Source: JACOUT01 sp964580865 (GTDB taxonomy: Bacteria; Myxococcota; UBA727; VGSZ01). From it: DNA of 36,691 bases. The stretch lies in assembly GCA_964580865.1 (NCBI GenBank), contig CAZONM010000006.1:1-36691 (forward strand), written 5' to 3'. This document shows positions 30,046-36,691 of this stretch, piece by piece. How positions within the stretch are numbered: the first letter of the stretch is position 1; each line of letters opens with the position of its first letter. The position numbers were made by a program, and so were the translations under genes. The notes under the pieces were generated by a model. The model was not told where the DNA came from. It did no database searches and saw only the letters and a list, made by a program, of their open reading frames with translations.

Positions 30046-31896
30046 CTACAGGGCCTGCGCGCCGGGGGCCGGCTTGTTGCAGCGGCGCGCCAGGTCGGCC
30101 TTGTCGACGGCCTTGGTGAGCGCCTCGTCGTACTCGACGGTGCCGGCGGCCACCAGCTGCGCGAGCGCGTCGTTCAACAGCACGTTGCCCTGCGCCTTCG
30201 ACGTGGCCATGGCGCTGGCGAGCTGGTGGGTCTTGCCCTCGCGCAGCAGGTTGGCGATGGCGTACGACACCACCAGCGACTCGATGGCCGCCACGCGCCC
30301 TCCTCCGACCTTCTTGCACAGCGCCTGCGCCAGCACGCCCTTGAGCGTATCGGCCAGCACCGAGCGCACCTGCTCCTGCTGACCGGCGGGGAAGACGTCG
30401 ACGATGCGGTCGACGGTGCTGATGGCGGTGGACGTGTGCAAGGTGCCGAACACCAGGTGGCCGGTGTTGGCGGTCTCGAGCGCGAGCTGCATGGTCTCGA
30501 GGTCGCGCATCTCCCCTACCAGCACGATGTCGGGGTCTTCACGCAACGCCGCCTTGAGCGCGCGCGCGAACGTCTTGGTGTGCGCGCCCACCTCGCGCTG
30601 GTTGACGAGCGCGCGCTGGCTCTGGTGCACGAACTCGATGGGGTCCTCGAGCGTGATGATGTGCGCGCGGCGCGTCTTGTTGATGCCGTCGATCATGGCG
30701 GCCAGCGTGGTGGACTTGCCGCTGCCGGTGGGCCCGGTGACGAGGACCAACCCCTTGGGCAGCTCACACAGGCGCTGCGCCACCGGCGGCAGGTTGAGCT
30801 GCTCGAAGGTGAGCACGCGCGCCGGGATCTGGCGCAGCACGGCGCCGGCGCCGCCCTTGTCGCGGAACAGGTTGACGCGGAAGCGCGCGATCGTGCCCAG
30901 GGCGTACGCGAAGTCGACGTCGTGGTCGCGCTCGTAGGCGTCGAGCGCGCGCTCGTCCATCACGGGGCGCAACAGCTCGAACACCTCGCGATCGCCGAGC
31001 ACCGCCGCGTCGGCCAGCTCGTGGATCTCGCCGTCGATGCGCCAGCGCGGCTTCTGGCCGCCCGACAGGTGCAGATCGGAGGCGCCCTCCGACACCACGC
31101 GGCGCAACAGCGCGTCGAGGCGCGGCGAGGGCGCCGCGCTCGGGGGCGTGGTGGTGGCGGGCTCGTCGCGAAACGGGTCGGGCAAGAAGCCGGGCACGTT
31201 GGCGTTGCCCGCGAGCGCCGCGTCGAAGCGCTCGCTCGGCACGCGCACGGGCACCAGCTCCATGCCCGGCAGCGCGTCGCGCGCGGCGCGCAGCACGCGC
31301 GGGCTCACGTCGTCGACGAAGCCGAGCCACACGCGGTTGCCCTCTTGCTTGAGCGGCAGCGCGCGGTGGCGCGCGATGAACTCGGCGGGCAACAGGGCCA
31401 TCACCTCGGGATCGGCGGCCACGTCGAGCACGGGCAGCGGCAGCGCCTTCGACGACAGCGCCAGGCGCGCCGCCAAGCCGCGCGACACCGCGAGGCCGAA
31501 GCCGGGCACGCGCTCGTAGAGCAGGCCGAACGCCTCCCGATCGAAGCGCAGCACCAGGGCGCGGGCCGAGGCCTCGACGGTGGCGCTGCGCGCCTGTCCG
31601 AGCAGCAGGCCCATCTCGCCCACGCTCTCGGGCGGCTGGACGCGCGTCAGCTCCAGCGCCTCGCCGCCGCCGGCGGGCTGCTTCTTCACCGCCAGCTCGC
31701 CGGCGAGCAAGACGGCGAACGAGTCGCTGTCGGCCCCCTCGTGCATGAGCGCCTCGCCGACCTCGACGGTGAACAGGGCGCCGCGCTCGGCCACCTTGTG
31801 GAGCACTTCGGGTGCGAGGGACGCGAACAAGGGCGACTGCGCCAGCGCTGCGGCCAGCCGCGGGAGCATGTCTGCGTCGATGGGCATGGGCTGCAT
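30046..31896 (-). CDS. cNMP-binding / PilT-type ATPase fusion
   Basis: A 616-residue cytoplasmic protein with three parts. Residues about 20-145 are a cyclic-nucleotide-binding domain (GEMGLLLGQARSATVEA). Residues about 165-230 resemble the N-terminal domain of GspE/PilB ATPases. Residues about 255-616 are a PilT-type motor: Walker A GPTGSGKST (388-396), Walker B DPDIVLVGEMRD, and the His box TGHLVFGTLHT. PilT motors drive pilus retraction. The start at 31896 has GGAG 8 bases upstream. No pilin or pilus-assembly gene is nearby, so it is probably an accessory, nucleotide-controlled paralogue. Confidence 0.92.
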   Translation of the reverse strand: MQPMPIDADMLPRLAAALAQSPLFASLAPEVLHKVAERGALFTVEVGEALMHEGADSDSFAVLLAGELAVKKQPAGGGEALELTRVQPPESVGEMGLLLGQARSATVEASARALVLRFDREAFGLLYERVPGFGLAVSRGLAARLALSSKALPLPVLDVAADPEVMALLPAEFIARHRALPLKQEGNRVWLGFVDDVSPRVLRAARDALPGMELVPVRVPSERFDAALAGNANVPGFLPDPFRDEPATTTPPSAAPSPRLDALLRRVVSEGASDLHLSGGQKPRWRIDGEIHELADAAVLGDREVFELLRPVMDERALDAYERDHDVDFAYALGTIARFRVNLFRDKGGAGAVLRQIPARVLTFEQLNLPPVAQRLCELPKGLVLVTGPTGSGKSTTLAAMIDGINKTRRAHIITLEDPIEFVHQSQRALVNQREVGAHTKTFARALKAALREDPDIVLVGEMRDLETMQLALETANTGHLVFGTLHTSTAISTVDRIVDVFPAGQQEQVRSVLADTLKGVLAQALCKKVGGGRVAAIESLVVSYAIANLLREGKTHQLASAMATSKAQGNVLLNDALAQLVAAGTVEYDEALTKAVDKADLARRCNKPAPGAQAL

Positions 31897-32008
31897 GAGC
31901 GCGCTCCGGTGGCCGGCATCCTCTCGGAGGTCGTGTCCGGCATGCAAGGGGACACGGTCGTTGACACGAGCTTGCGAGCGGCCATGCTCGCGGCCCCTCG
32001 GAGGTCGG

Positions 32009-32953
32009 ATGCGATCGGCTGTGCTCGCCGCGATGTTGGTTGGCTCCACGATCGCGTGGTCGGCGGCGGCGAGCGCCGAGCCGCTCACCAAGGTGTTCAT
32101 CAACGGTTCGGCCACGCCCGTGTACTTCAACGACGGCGACTCGTTCCGCATCCAGGCGGGCCCCTTCAAGGGCACCCAGTCGCGCCTCTCGGGCTACAAC
32201 ACGCTCGAGAGCTTCGGCCCCGTGCACCAGTGGGGCACGTGGACCGAAAAAGAGATGTACGTCGTCGCCAAGATGGCCACGCACGCCGCGCAGCAGGGCG
32301 TGTGGCACTGCGAGGGCGACGGCAAGAAGGACGGCTACGGGCGCCTCCTGTTGTTCTGCAAGGACCTGGCGATGCACCTCATCGGCCAGGGGCTGGCGCA
32401 CACGTACTCGGTGAACGAGGAGCCGGGCGATCCCGACCTGCTCACGGTGCAGCGCGAGGCCATGGCGCACAAGCGCGGCATGTGGGCGAAGGGCGTCCCG
32501 CGCTTCGTCATGACGTCGCTGCACAGCAAGTCGGAGGGCGGCGACAAGCACGGCCAAACGAGCAACCGCCTCATCTCCACCACCGACGCGCACTCGGACA
32601 AGTGGGTGCACAACGACGACTACGCCGAGTGTCAGAAGGTGTGTCACGAGGTCGACATGATGACCGACGCCGACGCGGGCAAGAACGCCGAGCTCCTGGC
32701 CGGCATGCCCGACGCGGCCGCCGCGCTGAGCGCCGTGCCCGAGGGAGATCGCGTGGCAGCGCTGCGCGAGTCCTACGAGCTGCTCGTGCGCGAGCAGGCG
32801 GCGGGCGCGGCTCAGGCGGCGCTGCTCGAGGGCCTGCGCGCGCTCAAGCGCGAGGGCAAGCTGGTGGTGACGGGCACGCAGGTCGACTCGTGCCACGTGT
32901 ACGTCGACTTCCGTCGTCGCTTCGGCGGGGAGCGGGCCACGTGCTTGCGCTGA
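32009..32953 (+). CDS. exported staphylococcal-nuclease-like protein
   Basis: A 314-residue protein with a signal peptide (cleavage near ASA, residue 23). A thermonuclease-fold domain lies at about residues 28-165: NDGDSFRI, LSGYNTLESFGP, then YGRLLLFC and the AMHLIGQGLAHTY helix. Family members cut DNA or RNA with Ca2+. The classical catalytic Arg-Glu-Arg set is not all evident (the LSGYNTLES region replaces RLxGIDTPE), so activity is uncertain. About 150 further residues are helical and unknown. GAGG lies 4 bases before the ATG. The end overlaps the likely start of the DNDGDG-repeat gene. Confidence 0.82.
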   Translation: MRSAVLAAMLVGSTIAWSAAASAEPLTKVFINGSATPVYFNDGDSFRIQAGPFKGTQSRLSGYNTLESFGPVHQWGTWTEKEMYVVAKMATHAAQQGVWHCEGDGKKDGYGRLLLFCKDLAMHLIGQGLAHTYSVNEEPGDPDLLTVQREAMAHKRGMWAKGVPRFVMTSLHSKSEGGDKHGQTSNRLISTTDAHSDKWVHNDDYAECQKVCHEVDMMTDADAGKNAELLAGMPDAAAALSAVPEGDRVAALRESYELLVREQAAGAAQAALLEGLRALKREGKLVVTGTQVDSCHVYVDFRRRFGGERATCLR

Positions 32954-34245
32954 GTTTCTGGAGGGGCTGTCGCCAGCCCCTCCCCCACGCCGGCACGGCC
33001 GTACGTGGGGCCCCCACCCAAGACGGCGCCCTCCGGTCGCTGGTGCTGATCGTTGGTCTGGTGGCGGGCGCCTGCAACTACGTCATCACGGCGCCCGTGC
33101 TCGGCTACGAGAACAACAACCTCGACTGCGGGGACGGCATCGACAACGACGGTGACGGCGTGGTCGACTGCCAAGACCCCGACTGCTGGCCGAATTCCAC
33201 GCTGTGCGGCGAGATCGTGCCGGTGTTCGCCGATGACCAGCACGACGAGGACTCGCTCGCCCTGTGCACCGACATGGTCGATAACGACGGCGACGGGCAG
33301 CTCGACTGCAGCGATCGCGGGTGCCAGGGCATCGCCGAGACCTGCTGCGTGCTCGAGTTCGACGACGTGAGCTGCTCCGATCACATCGACAACGACGGCA
33401 ACGGCTTCGCCGACTGCGAAGACTACGGCTGCTCCAACGGCAAGTTCGTCACCGTGTGCGAAGAGAGCACGGCCGACGACTGCGAGGATGGCGACGACAA
33501 CGACGGCGACGGCGAGGTCGACTGCGACGACCGCGACTGCACGGGCACCAACCCGTGCCCCGGTGACCCCGAGAACACGGAGAGCCGCTGCCGCGACGAC
33601 GAAGACAACGACGGCAACGGCTACACCGACTGCGTCGATCGCGCGTGCGAGGGCTTCTCGTTCTGTCAGGACCTCGACACCGAGGAGTCGATGGAGGACT
33701 GCACCGACGGCGACGACAACAACGACAACGGCTACGTCGACTGCGAGGACTTCTCGTGCCAGCGCAGCCCCGAGCCCGAGGTGGTGGCGCGGTGTGCCGA
33801 GATCCTCGAGAACACCTTCGAGAAGTGCAGCGACGGCGTCGACAACGACGACAACGGCTACCCTGACTGCGAGGACTACTCGTGTCGCAACAGCCGCGAC
33901 GTGCGCGTGGCCATGGCGTGCCACGAGGGGCTGACCGGCTGCGAGTCGGCCATCGCGGACGCGTGCACCTCCAACACCGACTGCATGTTCCCCGAGGGCT
34001 CGTCGAAGCAGGCGTTCACCACCTGTCTGCCCACGGGCGTGTGCGGCACGCGCGGCGATCGCTGCGGGGCCGACACCGACTGCGACGACGGCAGCGAGCT
34101 GTCGACCGACACGTGCATCGGCGCCGGCGGCTGCGCCGACAGCCGCGACAACGACCTCGATGGGTTCCTCGACTGTGACGACTTCGACTGCGCGTGGGAC
34201 CCGGCCGTCACGGCCTGCGCGGATCAACCGAGAATGTGCGAGTGA
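32941..34245 (+). CDS. DNDGDG-repeat cysteine-rich lipoprotein
   Basis: A protein of about 434 residues. A hydrophobic stretch ending VAGAC looks like a lipoprotein signal. The start is uncertain: GTG at 32941 overlaps the nuclease gene and gives a long N-terminus, while GTG at 33043 gives a very short one. Eight 20-residue units follow, each bounded by Cys, with a DNDGDGxxDC-type core. They resemble the Ca2+-binding loops of thrombospondin type-3 repeats. A Cys-rich segment with TNTDCMFPEG separates units 7 and 8. Such proteins are typical of Myxococcota surfaces. The next gene, an outer-membrane barrel 22 bases downstream, has two of the same units, so the two likely act together. Confidence 0.8.
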   Translation: MLALSFWRGCRQPLPHAGTAVRGAPTQDGALRSLVLIVGLVAGACNYVITAPVLGYENNNLDCGDGIDNDGDGVVDCQDPDCWPNSTLCGEIVPVFADDQHDEDSLALCTDMVDNDGDGQLDCSDRGCQGIAETCCVLEFDDVSCSDHIDNDGNGFADCEDYGCSNGKFVTVCEESTADDCEDGDDNDGDGEVDCDDRDCTGTNPCPGDPENTESRCRDDEDNDGNGYTDCVDRACEGFSFCQDLDTEESMEDCTDGDDNNDNGYVDCEDFSCQRSPEPEVVARCAEILENTFEKCSDGVDNDDNGYPDCEDYSCRNSRDVRVAMACHEGLTGCESAIADACTSNTDCMFPEGSSKQAFTTCLPTGVCGTRGDRCGADTDCDDGSELSTDTCIGAGGCADSRDNDLDGFLDCDDFDCAWDPAVTACADQPRMCE

Positions 34246-34267
34246 AGTGCGAGTGAGGATGCAAGGA

Positions 34268-35743
34268 ATGACCACCGTGCGATCGCTGACCTTCGCGCTG
34301 CTCATCGCGGCGCCCGCCACGCTCGCCCAAGAGGTGGCGCGCGAGACCGACTGCCAGGACGGCGCCGACGACGACGGCGACAGCGTCATCGACTGCGGCG
34401 ACGCCGACTGCAAGGACGAGCCGCGGTGTCAAAAGGACGGCAAGCCCGAGAACACCGCCGAGCGCTGCTCGGACTGGATCGACAACGACGACGACGGCGC
34501 CCTCGACTGCGACGACGCCGAGTGCCAGCGCCTGCCGGTGTGCCAGGGCTCGTGGAAGGGGCCCATCGACGGCAGCGGCGAGGTCGGCGGCGCCGACGGC
34601 GGCAACGCCCCGTCGGGCAGCAGGTTCGCGCCCGAGGCGGAGCAAGCGGACTCGAACGACGGCGTGGGGTTCGTGGGCGTGCGCTTCGGCGTGGTGGCGA
34701 GCGTGCTGCAAGAGCTCGACATCAACAACACGCAGGATCCGAACGATTACGCGCTCACGCCCGACACGCGCATCAACCTGTTGCAGCTGCGCGCCTTCGG
34801 CGCCCTGCCGCTCCTCGAGGACAGCTTCTTCCTCATCAACCTGCGCGGCGAGCGCAGCCCGCGCCTGACCTACGCGATGTTCCAGGTGCCGCTCGGCGCC
34901 GGCCACTACGTCAACGTCAACTCGGGTGGCGGCTCGCTGGCGAACGCGCTCGTCATCTCGGCCGCCAAGCAGCCGCTGCTCGAGCCCGCCTACTACATGT
35001 CGTCGGCGTTCGAGCAGGGCAACGGCGCGGCCGTCGAAGTACACGGCCCCATCGTGCCGGGCGTGTTGCGCTACCGCACCTTCGCCGGCGGCGGCGCCGG
35101 CTTCTCCACCGGCAACGTCGGCGGGCGGCGCTTCACGTTCGACAACTTCAACTACACGTACACGTTGGGCGCGCAGCTCCAGTGGGCAGCCATGGGGTTC
35201 TACAACCGCTTCGAGTCGCTCTACCTCTACAAGCCCGCGCAGCCGATGCTGGGCCTCACGCTCGGCGCCAAGTACGATCAGCGCCAGCAGGAGCGCTACC
35301 CCGCCCTCCATGCGTCGACGACGTTCAAGTGGGGCTACGTGGAGCTCGCCGCCGAGAACTACCTGAAGACCGAGCTCAACTACGGGGCCATCCAGAACGC
35401 CTACAACGTCATGGGCGGCGTGCTCATCGTGCCGGAGTGGCTGTTCTTCGCCGCCGACTTCGGCCAGTTCTGGACCAGCGAGTTCGGCGCGGTGCGCAAC
35501 CTCACGGGCGGCATGGTGCAGGTGGCGGACCCGCCCGCCACACTCGAGACCGAGCTGCGTCGGCAGCGCGCCGAGACGCAGGCGCGCGCGGCGCTGCACT
35601 TCTACTTCTGGCGCAACAACGGGATCCTGTCGGCGCGCTACGCGCTGCGCTTCCTCGACCCGCCCAAGGTGGGGCCCGATCAGGATCGCGAGGAGCTGTT
35701 CGTGAGCCACGCCGTGTGGCTGGCGACGCAGTTCCGCTTCTGA
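34268..35743 (+). CDS. outer-membrane beta-barrel with two N-terminal DNDGDG units
   Basis: A 491-residue exported protein. After a signal peptide (MTTVRSLTFALLIAAPATLA) come two Cys-bounded Asp/Gly units of the same type as in the preceding gene (DDDGDSVIDC, DNDDDGALDC), then a Gly/Ser linker. About 350 residues of alternating strands rich in Tyr, Phe and Gly follow, ending in FRF. This is the pattern of an outer-membrane porin-like barrel. Two starts are possible, ATG at 34259 or 34268; I prefer 34268 with GAGG 9 bases upstream. Its stop codon is the first three bases of a 129-bp repeat. The transported substrate is unknown. Confidence 0.85.
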   Translation: MTTVRSLTFALLIAAPATLAQEVARETDCQDGADDDGDSVIDCGDADCKDEPRCQKDGKPENTAERCSDWIDNDDDGALDCDDAECQRLPVCQGSWKGPIDGSGEVGGADGGNAPSGSRFAPEAEQADSNDGVGFVGVRFGVVASVLQELDINNTQDPNDYALTPDTRINLLQLRAFGALPLLEDSFFLINLRGERSPRLTYAMFQVPLGAGHYVNVNSGGGSLANALVISAAKQPLLEPAYYMSSAFEQGNGAAVEVHGPIVPGVLRYRTFAGGGAGFSTGNVGGRRFTFDNFNYTYTLGAQLQWAAMGFYNRFESLYLYKPAQPMLGLTLGAKYDQRQQERYPALHASTTFKWGYVELAAENYLKTELNYGAIQNAYNVMGGVLIVPEWLFFAADFGQFWTSEFGAVRNLTGGMVQVADPPATLETELRRQRAETQARAALHFYFWRNNGILSARYALRFLDPPKVGPDQDREELFVSHAVWLATQFRF

Positions 35744-35869
35744 AGGTCCATCGCAACATCGGCGGCGACTGTGTTGGGCGCCTGTGGTGCTCGCTCACCT
35801 CCACGAGGAGGAGGTCGCTGCGCTCCTCGGCGGCCACCTTGTCTCGCTCGATGTTGCGATGTCCCTTGA
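35741..35869. repeat. 129-bp near-palindromic element, copy 2
   Basis: Same element as at 29346. It again begins with the TGA stop of the upstream plus-strand gene and ends 16 bases before the stop of a convergent minus-strand gene. The terminal inverted repeats here are nearly perfect (CATCGCAACATCG at both ends). The inner part, around CACCTCC...GGAGG, pairs imperfectly. Confidence 0.88.
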
Positions 35870-35885
35870 GCGCGCACCCGATCGC

Positions 35886-36344
35886 TCACCCGGACGAGCA
35901 GGCGAGCGCCAAGGGGATGGCCGCGGGCGAGGTCACGCCGCCGCTGCCGCCCTCGAGCAGCGGTTGGCGGCTCTTGTCGAGCGCGCGCCGCAGGTAGCTG
36001 GCCTGCACCCGCCGCGTCAGCCACCACCCGCCGGCGGCGCCGCCCCACACGCCCCACCCCGCCGCCAACACCGAGCACGCCGCGGCGGCCACGGGGCCGA
36101 ACAGCGCGCCGAGGAGGCCGCCCACGGCCGCCGCCACGAGCATGGCCAGCATGCCCACGGCCGCGGCGCCCACCAGGCCGGCCACGCCGATGAGCGCGCA
36201 GCGCGTGTCGATGCGCTCGCGCTCGTCGGGCGGCACGCGCTCGTCCGAGAAGAGCTGCGTCTGCAGGTGCACGTAGTTCGTGTGCAGGCTGGCCACCGCA
36301 TGAGCGTAGCGCTCCGCGCTGCTGTCCGCTCGCGGCCGATCCAT
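35886..36344 (-). CDS. hypothetical membrane protein, 152 aa
   Basis: No family recognised. The first 50 residues are polar and charged. An Ala/Gly-rich hydrophobic region at about 50-107 forms two or three helices, and a basic segment (TRRVQASYLRRALDKSRQ) and a short tail follow. It is probably in the inner membrane with both ends in the cytoplasm, though topology is uncertain. The Arg/Asp-rich start (MDRPRADSSAER) begins 9 bases from the divergent comF start, so the two share a promoter region. Confidence 0.75.
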   Translation of the reverse strand: MDRPRADSSAERYAHAVASLHTNYVHLQTQLFSDERVPPDERERIDTRCALIGVAGLVGAAAVGMLAMLVAAAVGGLLGALFGPVAAAACSVLAAGWGVWGGAAGGWWLTRRVQASYLRRALDKSRQPLLEGGSGGVTSPAAIPLALACSSG

Positions 36345-36353
36345 ACTGTCCCA

Positions 36354-36691
36354 GTGACCGTGCCCACGCCCCTCGCCGCCTCGCTCACCACGCTCATCGA
36401 CGCGCTCCTGCCGCCCTCGTGCCTGGCGTGCGGCGCGCCCGCGCGGCCCGACGACTTCTGTGCGCGCTGCGCCGAGTCCGTGGAGCCCGCGCCTGCGGGC
36501 ACGGTGGCGTGCTGGGCCTACGGCGGCGCCGTGGCCGAGGCCGTCCGGGCCTGCAAGTTCCGGCCCGACGCCACCGTGGCCGAGGCCCTGGCGCGGCGCT
36601 GGGCGCGGCGGCTAGCCGAGGGGTCGTGCGCGCCGCTGCCGGACGTCGACGCCATCGCCATCGTGCCCGCGCACTGGCGGCGGCGGCTGGC
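36354..36691 (+). CDS. comF: ComF family protein (5' part, runs off the window)
   Basis: The first 112 codons of a ComF-type phosphoribosyltransferase-like protein, linked in other bacteria to DNA uptake. The N-terminal zinc ribbon is complete (CLACG, then FCARC: Cys23, 26, 36, 39). The characteristic YGGAVAEAVRACKF segment follows, and then the beginning of the phosphoribosyltransferase-like domain (AIVPAHWRRR). The frame stays open to the window edge. Start is GTG at 36354 or GTG at 36360; no strong Shine-Dalgarno is visible. Confidence 0.88.
   Translation, partial: MTVPTPLAASLTTLIDALLPPSCLACGAPARPDDFCARCAESVEPAPAGTVACWAYGGAVAEAVRACKFRPDATVAEALARRWARRLAEGSCAPLPDVDAIAIVPAHWRRRL

Noticed and set aside
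29389..32940. Long plus-strand frame leading into the DNDGDG gene (1618 codons in all)
   Set aside because: It crosses the flavin reductase, PilT-like and nuclease genes in other frames or strands. Only the part from about 32941 has a credible protein.

Overview
The window is GC-rich bacterial DNA (roughly 70% by eye). Third positions are strongly G/C, so long open frames run antisense to nearly every real gene. The gene content fits Myxococcota (former Deltaproteobacteria): a Ser/Thr kinase with a Pro-rich linker, an FHA protein, cysteine-rich lipoproteins, DNDGDG-type repeat proteins, a Gly-Glu tailed protein, several multiheme lipoproteins and a cNMP-PilT fusion. This placement is inference; no rRNA or tRNA gene was seen.

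Layout. 1-4773: end of an Arg/Gly-tailed protein, then nuoABC and nuoD of complex I on the minus strand, separated by an FHA gene and a small membrane-protein gene. 4868-6467: mogA and a TPR protein. 6658-16167: a compact electron-transfer island. Its plus-strand genes mostly overlap by a few bases: a four-heme propeller lipoprotein, a one-heme lipoprotein, a DUF4266 lipoprotein, a DUF3570 barrel, a (Gly-Glu)31-tailed protein, a propeller/di-heme peroxidase fusion and the flavin transferase ApbE. A convergent TlpA-like thioredoxin closes it. 16264-19270: a PlsC acyltransferase, then an octaheme lipoprotein with an NnrS-like membrane protein. 19271-20060: a repeat-rich gap. 20061-24793: a cNMP-MscS channel with nuoI, an RNA methyltransferase and an MFS transporter. 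24794-25337: a tandem 205-bp repeat. 25338-29348: a tiny membrane protein, a Cys-rich lipoprotein, a Ser/Thr kinase and a TPR protein. 29482-31896: flavin reductase and cNMP-PilT. 32009-35743: a nuclease, an eight-repeat DNDGDG lipoprotein and an outer-membrane barrel with two of the same repeats. 35886-end: a membrane protein and the start of comF.

The best candidate for an under-described system is the 6658-16167 island. ApbE attaches FMN covalently to exported proteins, and the DUF3570 barrel carries a DVISGAT stretch that matches ApbE target motifs. The adjacent lipoproteins carry repeated C-x4-C-H heme modules. Together they suggest a flavin- and heme-based electron route at the outer membrane; direction and substrate cannot be read from sequence. 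Complex I genes are scattered here, as nuoABC, nuoD and nuoI. Three families of structured repeats occupy the gaps. One, a 129-bp near-palindrome, occurs twice and each time begins with the stop codon of the upstream gene.
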